A stretch of 64,000 nt of DNA, from the NCBI RefSeq assembly GCF_036013955.1, contig NZ_CP107903.1, positions 7,192,001 to 7,256,000 on the forward strand, read 5' to 3'. The stretch comes from Streptomyces sp. NBC_00459. GTDB lineage: Bacteria; Actinomycetota; Actinomycetes; Streptomycetales; Streptomycetaceae. The position numbers were made by a program, and so were the translations under genes. The notes beneath the pieces are model-generated. The model saw only the letters and a list, made by a program, of their open reading frames with translations. It was not told where the DNA came from and did not search any database. Positions 1-8,582 of the stretch are shown one piece after another. How positions within the stretch are numbered: position 1 is the first letter of the stretch; each line of letters opens with the position of its first letter.

Positions 1-1596
1 TACCGGCGCTACGCCGCCGCCATCACCGAGGACCTGGCCGCCCGCTACGGCGGCCACCCCGCCCTCACCATGTGGCACATCAACAACGAGTACTGCACCT
101 ACGACTGGGGCGACGAGTCCGCCGCCGCGTTCCGACGGTGGCTCCAGGACAGGTACGGCACGCTGGACGCCCTCAACACCGCCTGGGGGACGGCGTTCTG
201 GAGCCAGGGGTACGGCGACTGGTACGAGATCCTGCCGCCGCGCCTCCCGCACTACATGCGCAACCCCACCCAGGTGCTCGACTTCAAACGCTTCACCTCC
301 GACGCGCTCCTGGAGTGCTACCTCGCGGAACGCGACATCGTCCGCCGCCACACCCCGCACCTCCCGGTCACCACCAACTTCATGCCGATGTGGGTGGGAC
401 AGGACGCCTGGCGCTGGGCCCAGGAGGAGGACGTCGTCTCGGTCGACATCTACCCCGATCCGCGCGACCCGCTCGGCGCCCAACAGGGCGCGCTGATCCA
501 GGACATGACGCGTTCGCAGGCACGCGGTCCGTGGATGCTGATGGAACAGGCGGCCGGCCCGGTCAACTGGCGGGGTGTCAACCACCCCAAGCCGCGCGGC
601 CTCAACCGCCTCTGGTCGCTCCAGGCGGTGGCGCGCGGCGCCGACGCCGTCTGCTACTTCCAGTGGCGCCAGTCCCGGCAGGGCGCCGAGAAGTTCCACT
701 CCGGCATGGTCAGCCACGCCGGCGAGCAGGGCCGCACCTTCCAGGAGGTCAAGCAGCTCGGCGCAGAACTCGCCGCCATCAGCAGCGAGGTGACGGACAG
801 TCACACGCCCAACGACATCGCCGTTCTCCACGACTGGCACGCCTGGTGGGGCGGTGCCCAGGACGGGCGGCTCTCCTCCGAGGTGGACTACCCGCAGGTC
901 GTACGGGCCTGGCACCGCGGCCTGTGGGAAGCGCACCTCGCGACGGACTTCGCCCACCCCGAGCACGACCTGTCCGCCTACCGGCTCGTCGTCGTACCGC
1001 AGCTGTACCTGCTCACGGACGCGGCGATCGACAACCTCCTCGCGTACGTGCGCGGCGGCGGCACCCTCGTCTGCGGCTTCCTGACTGGAGTCGCCGACGA
1101 GGACGACCGGGTACGGCCCGGCGGTATGGACGCCCGGCTGCGCGAGCTGTTCGGGCTGGGCACCCTGCACGAGTGGTGGCCGCTGGACGTGGGCGAGACG
1201 ATCGAAGTGGACGGTTTCCAGGGGCACTTGTGGTCCGAGGAGCTGGAGGCCGACGGCGCCGACGAGGTCACCCCGTACAAGGGCGGCGAACTCGACGGGC
1301 TGCCGGCGGTGCTGCGCAAGGGACGCGCCTGGTACGTCTCCACGCTCCCCGAGCCGGACGCGCTGCGGCACCTCCTCGCCAGGATCGGCGCCGACGCGGG
1401 TGTCCGGCCGGTGCTGGACGCGCTGCCCGACGGGGTCGAGGCGGTCCGCCGCGGTGAGCTGCTCTTCGTGCTCAACCACGGCTCCGATCCGGTGACCGTC
1501 CAGGTGCCCGGTGTCCACCGGGACCTGCTGACCGGGGACACCGTCACGGACGCGATCTCGCTGGGCCGGTACGGAGTGGCGGTGCTGAAGACATGA
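1..1596 (+). CDS. GH42 beta-galactosidase (3' part)
   Basis: The frame is open from base 1, so the N-terminus lies outside the window; about 531 residues are visible. The enzyme should hydrolyse terminal beta-galactosides. The WHINNEY motif carries the presumed acid/base Glu (codon at 88), and LMEQAAG carries the presumed nucleophile Glu (codon at 544); both are hallmarks of the GH42 TIM barrel. A flavodoxin-like trimerisation domain follows from about base 820, with a small beta domain at the C-terminus. No signal peptide can be judged because the start is missing. The stop overlaps the next start (ATGA at 1593-1596), so it is translationally coupled to the GH95-type gene. The family is clear; the natural substrate (galactosyl side chains of xyloglucan or other plant glycans) is inferred from neighbours. 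Confidence 0.93.
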   Translation, partial: YRRYAAAITEDLAARYGGHPALTMWHINNEYCTYDWGDESAAAFRRWLQDRYGTLDALNTAWGTAFWSQGYGDWYEILPPRLPHYMRNPTQVLDFKRFTSDALLECYLAERDIVRRHTPHLPVTTNFMPMWVGQDAWRWAQEEDVVSVDIYPDPRDPLGAQQGALIQDMTRSQARGPWMLMEQAAGPVNWRGVNHPKPRGLNRLWSLQAVARGADAVCYFQWRQSRQGAEKFHSGMVSHAGEQGRTFQEVKQLGAELAAISSEVTDSHTPNDIAVLHDWHAWWGGAQDGRLSSEVDYPQVVRAWHRGLWEAHLATDFAHPEHDLSAYRLVVVPQLYLLTDAAIDNLLAYVRGGGTLVCGFLTGVADEDDRVRPGGMDARLRELFGLGTLHEWWPLDVGETIEVDGFQGHLWSEELEADGADEVTPYKGGELDGLPAVLRKGRAWYVSTLPEPDALRHLLARIGADAGVRPVLDALPDGVEAVRRGELLFVLNHGSDPVTVQVPGVHRDLLTGDTVTDAISLGRYGVAVLKT

Positions 1597-3839
1597 CCGA
1601 CGGGCCCGTCCACGGAACCTGGGAGCCACGCCCCGCCGCCCGCTGGGAGGACGGCTATCTGAGCGGCAACGGCCGCCATGGCGCCCTGGTGTTCGGCGAC
1701 CCGGAGAGCGACCGCGTCATCGTCACGCACCACACCCTTGTCCGCCCGAACGGCGGCGAGCACGCACAGCCGCCACGGCTGGCGGACCGACTGGCCTCCC
1801 TCCAGGACCGTTTGCTGGCCGGGGAGACCACCGCCGCCGAGAGCTTCACCGACGGGCGGGAACTGCAGTGGGTGCAGCCCTTCCACCCGGCGTTCCAGGT
1901 GCGGCTGCGTGGCGGAGCACCGGAGGGGGAGGGGCGTGGCTACCGGCGGTCCGTCGACTTCACCACCGGGGTCACCGACGCCGGATGCGAGGGCTGGCGC
2001 AGCCGGGTCTTCGTGTCCCGCGAGGACGACGTCGTCGTCCAGTACGTCACCGCCGACGCCGGGGGACCGGCTCTCACCCTCGACATCGGCCTCGACCACC
2101 GACTCCCGGGCGCCCCGGCGGAGTTGGGTGTCGGCCAGAGCGTGGTGCGCACACCCGAGGGCGCCCTGCTCACCCTCCGCACCCGCTACCCGGACAGCGA
2201 CCGCGCGTACACCGGGGTGACCCTCGTGGTGCCCACGGGCGGCAACACGACCATCACCCCGCCCGGCGTCCGTGTCGAGGGCGCGGAGTCCGTGCTGCTG
2301 CTGACCCGCGTCGTCCGGCACATCGGCGAACTGGACACGGCGGACCACACCCGCGCCCTGCGGGAGCTGCTGCCGGACACGGATGGCGAGCCCTGGCCCG
2401 GGGACCGGACCTACGACCGTCTCCTCGCCCGCCACACGCCCCTCCACCGCACCGCCTACCAGCGCGTCACCCTCGACCTCGCCGCCGACGAGACCGAACG
2501 CTGCCTGCCCGGCGCCGCGCTGCTCACCCGCACCAAGAGCCCGGCCCTCCTGGAACGGCTCTTCGCAGCCGGCCGCTACCACCTGCTCTCCGCCGGCGGG
2601 ATGTGCCCGCCCCGTCTGGTCGGCCTGTGGACCGGCGACTGGGACACCGCCTGGTCCGGCGCGTTCACCACCGACGCCAACCTCAACCTCCAGATCGCGT
2701 CCGCGGCGGCCGGAGCTCTCCCCGAAGTCACCGAGGCCCACGCCTCCCTGATCCACCGTCAGGTCGACGACTGGCGGGAGAACGCCCGCGCGGTCTTCGG
2801 CGCCCGGGGTGTGGCCGCGCCCGCGCACACCGACGGAGAGTCCGGGCTGATCTACCACTTCAGCCGCGAGTACCCGCTCCACCTGTGGACCGCCGGCGCC
2901 GACTGGCTGCTCAAGCCCCTCGTCGACCACGACGACACCGAGGGCGTCCGCGACCCCCGTACGACCGCCCTGCTCGCCGAAGTCGCCCTGTTCTACGAGG
3001 ACTTCCTCACCCGTACCGACGCCGACGGCCACCTCGTGGTCGTCCCCTCCTACTCACCGGAGAACCGTCCCGCCAACGCGAGCTGGGGCTCCGTCAACGC
3101 CGCCATGGACCTCTCGGCGGCCCGGCACGCCCTGCTCACCGCCGCCGACCACCACCCCGACGACCCCGAACGGGCCGACCGCTGGCGGGCGTTGGCCGAC
3201 CGGCTCCCCCCGCACCGCGTCAACTCCGACGGCGCGCTCGCCGAATGGGCCTGGCCCGGCCTGGACGACACCTACGACCACCGGCACCTCAGCCATCTCT
3301 ACGGTGTCTGGCCCCTCGACGAGATCAACCCGTACGACACCCCGGACCTCGCCGCCGCCGCGCACCGCGCCCTCCAACTCCGGGGCGCCGAGAACGACTC
3401 GGCCCACGGACACCTCCACCACGCGCTGATCGCCGCCCGCCTCCGCGACGGCGAACGGGTCACCCAGGCCCTCGGCCAGGTGCTCGACGGCGACTTCTTC
3501 CACGCCTCCCTGATGAGCGCCCACTACCCGGGACGTGACGTCTACAACGCGGACGCCGCCCACGCCCTGCCCGCCGTGCTCATCGAGGCGCTCATCCAGT
3601 CGACCCCCGACCGGCTGGTCCTGCTGCCCGCGCTCCCCGCGTCCTGCCCCACCGGCCTGCTCCGGGGCGTACGGACGCGGTTCGGCGCGGAGGTGGACCT
3701 CGACTGGGGACCCGGACGGGGCCGGGCCGTCGTACGCCCCACCCGCAGCCACCGGATCGACCTCAGAACCTCCTCCGGCGCACGAACGCTCGATCTCGTC
3801 GCCGGAGAGGACCGCGTCCTCGACCTGGGGCCGCGGTAA
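1593..3839 (+). CDS. GH95-type glycosidase (alpha-L-fucosidase/alpha-L-galactosidase-like)
   Basis: This 748-residue protein starts like GH95 enzymes, with the N-terminal beta domain pattern LSGNGRHGALVFG (about residues 23-35). The (alpha/alpha)6 barrel follows, with TTDANLNLQIA near residues 358-368, matching the Asn-x-Asn catalytic region of the family, SPENR near 490, and HRHLSHLYG near 564-572. The usual GWSxAWK segment is replaced by NDSAHGHLHHAL, so substrate choice may differ from standard 1,2-alpha-L-fucosidases. There is no signal peptide, so it probably acts on imported oligosaccharides. It is coupled to the upstream beta-galactosidase by a 4-base overlap. GH95 membership is well supported; whether it removes fucose or L-galactose is not decided by the sequence. 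Confidence 0.85.
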   Translation: MTDGPVHGTWEPRPAARWEDGYLSGNGRHGALVFGDPESDRVIVTHHTLVRPNGGEHAQPPRLADRLASLQDRLLAGETTAAESFTDGRELQWVQPFHPAFQVRLRGGAPEGEGRGYRRSVDFTTGVTDAGCEGWRSRVFVSREDDVVVQYVTADAGGPALTLDIGLDHRLPGAPAELGVGQSVVRTPEGALLTLRTRYPDSDRAYTGVTLVVPTGGNTTITPPGVRVEGAESVLLLTRVVRHIGELDTADHTRALRELLPDTDGEPWPGDRTYDRLLARHTPLHRTAYQRVTLDLAADETERCLPGAALLTRTKSPALLERLFAAGRYHLLSAGGMCPPRLVGLWTGDWDTAWSGAFTTDANLNLQIASAAAGALPEVTEAHASLIHRQVDDWRENARAVFGARGVAAPAHTDGESGLIYHFSREYPLHLWTAGADWLLKPLVDHDDTEGVRDPRTTALLAEVALFYEDFLTRTDADGHLVVVPSYSPENRPANASWGSVNAAMDLSAARHALLTAADHHPDDPERADRWRALADRLPPHRVNSDGALAEWAWPGLDDTYDHRHLSHLYGVWPLDEINPYDTPDLAAAAHRALQLRGAENDSAHGHLHHALIAARLRDGERVTQALGQVLDGDFFHASLMSAHYPGRDVYNADAAHALPAVLIEALIQSTPDRLVLLPALPASCPTGLLRGVRTRFGAEVDLDWGPGRGRAVVRPTRSHRIDLRTSSGARTLDLVAGEDRVLDLGPR

Positions 3840-3922
3840 CCGCACCGAGGAACAGCGCAACAGGAAGCAGCACACCCCCCACCCCCCACCCGTATTTCCC
3901 CCCACCCATGGAAGGAACCCCC

Positions 3923-4654
3923 ATGGCAACACGCACCCGCACCCTGCGCCGGATCACCAAGGTCCTGCTGGCCCCGGCTCTCGCACTCGGCGCCACCGTC
4001 GGTCTCGCCTCCGCCCCCGCCTCGGCGGCCGTCTGGAACTCCTGCGCCCAGTACGGCAGCACCTCACTGAACGGCTACACCCTCTACAACAACATCTGGG
4101 GCGGCACCCCCTCCGCGCCGGCCGGCAGCCAGTGCATCTGGGCCAACTCCGGCACCAACTGGGGAGTCTGGGCCGACCACCCCAACACCGGCGGCATCAA
4201 GTCCTACCCCAACTCCAAGAAGGTGATCAACAAGTCGATCACCTCGCTCGGTTCGCTCTCCAGCAGCTACAACGTCTCGGTCCCGTCGTCCGGCGCGTAC
4301 AACACGTCGTACGACATCTGGGACACCGACTACGACTACGAGATCATGCTCTGGGTCAACAAGACCGGAGCCGTCGGCCCGCTCGGCACCTCGCAGGGCA
4401 ACGTGACGCTGGGCGGCCACACTTGGACCGTCTACAAGGGCAACAACGGCGCGAACGAGGTCTTCTCGTTCATCCGCACCTCGAACTCGACGTCCGGCAC
4501 GGTCAACGTCCTGCCGATCCTCAAGTGGATCAAGGACACCAAGGGCTGGTTCGGCAACGAGACGATCGGTGACGTGCAGTTCGGGTTCGAGGTCACCTCG
4601 TCCTCCGGCGGCCTGAACTTCACCACCAACAACCTGACGGTCAGCAGCAGCTGA
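3923..4654 (+). CDS. secreted GH12 endo-beta-1,4-glucanase/xyloglucanase
   Basis: This 243-residue secreted enzyme cuts internal beta-1,4-glucan bonds. A classical signal peptide (basic RTRTLRR, hydrophobic core, APASA cleavage site near residue 35) precedes a single GH12 jelly-roll domain with no carbohydrate-binding module. The presumed nucleophile is E140 in YEIMLW and the acid/base is E223 in FGFEVTS. The start at 3923 is chosen because GGAAGGA (3910-3916) sits just upstream; the in-frame ATG at 3908 has no ribosome site. It lies 83 bases after the GH95-type gene. GH12 contains both cellulases and xyloglucan-specific endoglucanases; the company of fucosidase-, galactosidase- and xylosidase-type genes favours xyloglucan, but this is inference. 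Confidence 0.93.
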   Translation: MATRTRTLRRITKVLLAPALALGATVGLASAPASAAVWNSCAQYGSTSLNGYTLYNNIWGGTPSAPAGSQCIWANSGTNWGVWADHPNTGGIKSYPNSKKVINKSITSLGSLSSSYNVSVPSSGAYNTSYDIWDTDYDYEIMLWVNKTGAVGPLGTSQGNVTLGGHTWTVYKGNNGANEVFSFIRTSNSTSGTVNVLPILKWIKDTKGWFGNETIGDVQFGFEVTSSSGGLNFTTNNLTVSSS

Positions 4655-4686
4655 CGCGGGCAGCCAGGTGACAGGGCCGGGGCCGG

Positions 4687-4705
4687 CCGTGCCGTTCAGG
4701 CACGG
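4687..4705 (-). terminator. hairpin over the sulfotransferase stop codon
   Basis: CCGTGCC and GGCACGG form a 7-bp stem with loop GTTCA. The hairpin spans the minus-strand stop codon at 4696-4698 and lies between two convergent genes. No T-run follows, so a terminator role is uncertain. The loop is the same GTTCA found in the dispersed repeat elements at 16563, 31400 and 35061. Confidence 0.4.
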
Positions 4706-5883
4706 TCGACCTCGGCCCGCAGGGCGTTGTATTCCGTGAAGGCCGTCTCGACGTCGGCGCGGGTCAGTCCGTAACGGGCCAGGTCGTAGCGGTGGGGGCG
4801 GCTGCCCCTGAGATGGGTGGCGACCGTGGGGAGCCGGGCGGCATCCGCCTCGGTCCAGCGGGCGCCGACGGCCGCGTAGAGCTTGGGGGCGCCGGCGGCC
4901 GGGTCGGAACCGAGCCACGAGTACGGCACGTCCACCACCGCCTCGCGGGGGACCTCGGCCCGGGCCGCGAGTCCGCGCCGCACGGAGCCGCTGAGCAGGT
5001 CGAGCCAGGTGGCGCCGAGGGCGTGCAGGTCGACCGTGCGACGGGAGAGCGACATACCGCACTCGACCAGGCTGCAGAAGGAGGCGACGGCGGTCGCCGG
5101 GTCGCGGTGGGTCCACACGAGCGTGGCGTCGGGGAACACGGTGAGCAGGGCGTCGAGATTCCCGGTGTGCATGGGGGACTTGAGGATCCAGCGACGCCGC
5201 GGCCGACCGTACTGGAGCACCTGGAAGCACTCCTTGAGGTGACGGTAGTCGGGGACGAAGTCCCGCGCGAACTGCTGGGCGTGGTACTCGGGCAGCCGGG
5301 CCTGGGACAACGGCACCAGGGCGTGCGGCAGGAGGAAGGTGCACTCCTCGGGGCCCTCGGCGGTCATGGGGTGGATCTCGCGGAAGCGCGGGCTGAGCAG
5401 ATAGGTGCCGTCGAGCGTCCGGCGCGCGGCCGTGACCGCCTTGCGCCGCTCTCCGGGCGACGGGTCGAGGCCGGGGGCGAGCAGCTCCCACAACCGGGGG
5501 CAGCGGTGCTCGTCGGAGAGGGACAGCACGCTGTGGGTGAGCGTGGTGGCGGTACGCGGCAGACCCACCACGAACACCGGCTTCTCGATGGGCTCCTGGG
5601 TGATCGCGGGATGCTCGGCGATCAGCCGCCGAACCCGGGCCCGGTTGGTGAGATGCCTGCGGATGTGGGCCTGCGCGGACTGCCAGCCGACCGGCGACAA
5701 CTCCTCGTCGCCGGCCCACTCGGCAAGCAGCGGCCGAAACCCCTCGACGAACCGCTCGTCGCCGTCCGTCCGCCCCGCCTTGTCGGCGATCCGGTCGAAC
5801 ACCCGGTCCGGATCGCGCCGTGAACCCAACGAGGGCCTGAGTAAGAGATTGGCCACCGTGAGCGGGAGAGAAGCGGCAGACAC
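4696..5883 (-). CDS. sulfotransferase family protein
   Basis: This 395-residue protein is expected to transfer sulfate from PAPS to an unknown acceptor. The 5'-phosphosulfate loop is FVVGLPRTATTL (about residues 98-109; family pattern GxPRSGTT), followed by the 3'-phosphate region WTHRDPATAVASFCSL near residue 210. A GTG start at 5883 is chosen because AAAGGAAA lies about 7 bases upstream on this strand; the frame stays open to 6276 but only through repeat-derived sequence. It is convergent with the GH12 gene and downstream of the GH31 gene on the same strand, separated by a tandem repeat block. The substrate cannot be deduced, and its link to the glycosidase genes may be accidental. Confidence 0.85.
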   Translation of the reverse strand: MSAASLPLTVANLLLRPSLGSRRDPDRVFDRIADKAGRTDGDERFVEGFRPLLAEWAGDEELSPVGWQSAQAHIRRHLTNRARVRRLIAEHPAITQEPIEKPVFVVGLPRTATTLTHSVLSLSDEHRCPRLWELLAPGLDPSPGERRKAVTAARRTLDGTYLLSPRFREIHPMTAEGPEECTFLLPHALVPLSQARLPEYHAQQFARDFVPDYRHLKECFQVLQYGRPRRRWILKSPMHTGNLDALLTVFPDATLVWTHRDPATAVASFCSLVECGMSLSRRTVDLHALGATWLDLLSGSVRRGLAARAEVPREAVVDVPYSWLGSDPAAGAPKLYAAVGARWTEADAARLPTVATHLRGSRPHRYDLARYGLTRADVETAFTEYNALRAEVDRA

Positions 5884-5980
5884 GAGAGGGGTTTCCTTTC
5901 CACGGGAACAGCACGACAAGTTCGCCGAACAAGTCTGCAAAAAGCCCAACCCAACAAACTCACCGCCCCCCAGGACGGCC

Positions 5981-6312
5981 CCAATAGGGGCGCGGGGAAC
6001 GGCGCGACAAGCCACAACGCCCCCGCACCCGCCCCAGGACCGAACCACCCCCGCGAGTCGGCGGCAGCCACTACTCGACGCCCGGGAGACCGCCCCAATA
6101 GGGGCGCGGGGAACGGCGCGACAAGCCACAACGCCCCCGCACCCGCCCTCAATCCGAACCACCCCTGTGAGCCGGCGGCAGCCACTACTCGACGCCCGGG
6201 AGACCGCCCCTACAGGGGCGCGGGGAACGGCGCGACAAGCCACAACGTCCCCGCACCCGCCCCCAGACCGAACCACCCCCGACCCGCTCCCGCGAGCCGG
6301 CGCCAGCCACTA
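5981..6312. repeat. tandem repeat (113-115 bp units) copying the GH31 gene 3' end
   Basis: Two units (5981-6095 and 6096-6208) and a third partial unit (6209-6312) follow one another. Each opens with a GCCCC-N4-GGGGC mini-hairpin and the sequence GGGGCGCGGGGAACGGCGCG, then ACAAGCCACAAC, and ends in a block that matches the last codons of the GH31 gene. The authentic tail reads LPIAE-stop on the minus strand; the copies at about 6070-6090 and 6183-6203 read LPGVE-stop. The block fills most of the 426-base gap between the sulfotransferase start and the GH31 stop; bases 5884-5980 show nothing beyond the sulfotransferase ribosome site. Confidence 0.85.
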
Positions 6313-8361
6313 CTCGGCGATCGGGAGACTCACCCCGTCCCGCAGAAACAGCGGGATCCGGTCCAGCGGCGCGTCCACCGTCACAGCCGCACCACCCTCG
6401 TACACCTCACCGGTCCACGCGTCCGTCCACATCGCCCCCGCCGGAAGGTACGCCGTACGATCCGTCGCGCCCGCCGTCAGGACCGGCGCGACCAGCACGT
6501 CAGACCCGAAGAGATACGCGTCGTCGACCGACCAGGCCGCCGGATCGTCCGGGAACTCCAGGAACAGCGGACGCATCACCGGCAGCCCCTCCTCGTGCGC
6601 CTCACGCATGACCCGCAGCACATACGGCTTCAGACGCTCACGCAGCCGCACGTACCGCTCCAGGATCGCGCCGGCCTCCTCACCGTACGACCACACCTCG
6701 TTGGGCCCGCCGGTCATGTCGGGACCCAGCGGCATCCCCGGGTCACGGAACCCGTGCAGCCGCATCAGCGGCGAGAACGCGCCGAACTGGAACCAGCGGA
6801 CCATGACCTCGCGGTACGCCGGATCGTCCGGGTCGCCGCCGTGGAAGCCCCCGATGTCGGTGTTCCACCAGGGGATGCCGGACAGGGCGGTGTTGAGACC
6901 GGCCGCGATCTGGCGGCGCAGGGTCGGGAAGTCGACACCGATGTCACCGGACCACAGGGCGGCCCCGTAGCGCTGACTGCCCGCCCACGCCGAGCGGTTG
7001 AGGCTGATCACCTCGTCCTCGCCGGACGCGATCAGGCCCTCGTAGAAGGTGCGGGCGTTCTCGACGGGGTACAGGTTGCCGACCTCCAGGCCCGGGCCCG
7101 CCCAGTACCGCAGGTTCTCCGGGAAGCCCGGCTTCAGCTCCGGCTCGCAGGCGTCCAGCCAGAAGGCCGTGATGCCGTACGGGGCAAGGTAGTTGTCCCG
7201 GATCTTCGACCACACGAACTCGCGGGCCTCGGGGTTGGTGGCATCGTAGAACGCGACCTGGACGGTGGACGCGACCCCCTTGTCCGGCCAGTCCGCGTGC
7301 GCCATCGGGCCGTACTGCGTACCGATGAAGTAGCCGCGCTGCTCCATGAGTTGGTGGTTCTCGGAGAGCGGCGACACCGAAGGCCAGACGGACACGACGA
7401 GCTTGACGCCCATCTCCGCCAACTCCGCGACCATGGCGGCCGGGTCGGGCCACTCGGCCGGGTCGAACTTCCAGTCACCCAGATGCGTCCAGTGGAAGAA
7501 GTCGCACACGATGGCCCGCAGCGGCAGCCCGCGCCGCTTGTACTCCCTTGCCACGTCGAGCAGTTCGTCCTGCGTGCGATAGCGCAGCTTGCACTGCCAG
7601 AAGCCCGCCGCCCACTCCGGCAGCATCGGCGTACGTCCCGTCGCCGCGCTGTAGCGCCGCTGGGCGTCGGCCGGCTGCCCGGCCGTGATCCAGTAGTCGA
7701 TCTGCCGGGCCGAATCCGCCACCCAGCGCGTCCCGTTGCCCGCCAGCTCCACCCGCCCGATCGCCGGGCTGTTCCACAGCAGGGTGTAACCGCGGCTGGA
7801 GGTGAGCACCGGCACGGACACCTCGGCGTTGCGCTGCACCAGGTCCAGCACCACACCCTTCTGGTCGAACAGGCCGTGCTGGTGCTGGCCGAGCCCGTAC
7901 AGCTTCTCGTCCTCGTAGGCGGCGAACCGCTGCTCCAGCCGGTGGTAGCCGTTGCCGACCGCTGTGTAGAGACGCGAGCCCGGCCACCAGAAGTGCGCCC
8001 GCTCCTCGGCGAGCAGCTCGGCCGCGTCATCGGTGCGCAGGAAACGGATCAGGCCCTCCGCGCTCACCTCGACGGTCAGCGCGCCGACGGTCAACTGCCC
8101 CTGCCCGTCATCGATCTTGACGGTGTACGGCGTCGACTCCGGCTCGTCCAGAAGGGCCCCCGGCAGCCCCTCCAGAACAGGCCCGCCGAGCCGGGTCCTG
8201 ACCCGGACCGCGTCCGGGCCCCAGGGCTCTATCCGTACGGTCTCCTGCCGGCCGCTCCACTCCAGCGCACCGTCCCGCTCACGGAACGTGCCGACGGTGG
8301 GAGAGGACTGCGCGAGGCTGACCGCGCCTGACGGGGGCAGGGAATCGGCGGGCTGGTTCAC
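6310..8361 (-). CDS. GH31 alpha-xylosidase/alpha-glucosidase
   Basis: This 683-residue retaining alpha-glycosidase releases alpha-linked xylose or glucose from the non-reducing end of oligosaccharides. An N-terminal beta domain is followed by the TIM barrel, with the nucleophile region AFWLDACEPE (near residue 400) and the acid/base region LWSGDIG (near 470), then RLHGFRDPG and the C-terminal beta domains. No signal peptide is present, so it acts in the cytoplasm. The start is GTG at 8361 with an AGGAG site 8-10 bases upstream. It precedes the sulfotransferase gene and follows the LacI-type regulator on the same strand (221-base gap). Within GH31, alpha-xylosidase activity is preferred from context; alpha-glucosidase cannot be excluded. 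Confidence 0.9.
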   Translation of the reverse strand: MNQPADSLPPSGAVSLAQSSPTVGTFRERDGALEWSGRQETVRIEPWGPDAVRVRTRLGGPVLEGLPGALLDEPESTPYTVKIDDGQGQLTVGALTVEVSAEGLIRFLRTDDAAELLAEERAHFWWPGSRLYTAVGNGYHRLEQRFAAYEDEKLYGLGQHQHGLFDQKGVVLDLVQRNAEVSVPVLTSSRGYTLLWNSPAIGRVELAGNGTRWVADSARQIDYWITAGQPADAQRRYSAATGRTPMLPEWAAGFWQCKLRYRTQDELLDVAREYKRRGLPLRAIVCDFFHWTHLGDWKFDPAEWPDPAAMVAELAEMGVKLVVSVWPSVSPLSENHQLMEQRGYFIGTQYGPMAHADWPDKGVASTVQVAFYDATNPEAREFVWSKIRDNYLAPYGITAFWLDACEPELKPGFPENLRYWAGPGLEVGNLYPVENARTFYEGLIASGEDEVISLNRSAWAGSQRYGAALWSGDIGVDFPTLRRQIAAGLNTALSGIPWWNTDIGGFHGGDPDDPAYREVMVRWFQFGAFSPLMRLHGFRDPGMPLGPDMTGGPNEVWSYGEEAGAILERYVRLRERLKPYVLRVMREAHEEGLPVMRPLFLEFPDDPAAWSVDDAYLFGSDVLVAPVLTAGATDRTAYLPAGAMWTDAWTGEVYEGGAAVTVDAPLDRIPLFLRDGVSLPIAE

Positions 8362-8582
8362 GTGGCGGCTCCTGAAGGAAGGAGTGGGGGAGGGGTGGCT
8401 GTGGGGGAACCCGGCGCGGCTCTGGCGGGCCGTTCCGGGACAGGCGGGGGTGCCCCGACGGCCCTGGAAGGCCCGGGCGTCGGGTCGGTGTTCGGGTGAG
8501 GTCTTCGGTTGTGGTGGTCGATTCCGGACGAGGTCGGCCGACGCGGGCGAGGCGCGGGGGATCGGGGACCAGTGAGCGAGGA

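Noticed and set aside
978..3032. A 684-codon minus-strand frame across the GH42 and GH95-type genes
   Set aside because: High-GC shadow; Gly/Val/Arg-rich composition with no motif, opposite two well-supported genes.
5884..6276. N-terminal extension of the sulfotransferase to 526 residues
   Set aside because: The extra residues come from the tandem DNA repeats; a GTG with a good ribosome site lies at 5883.
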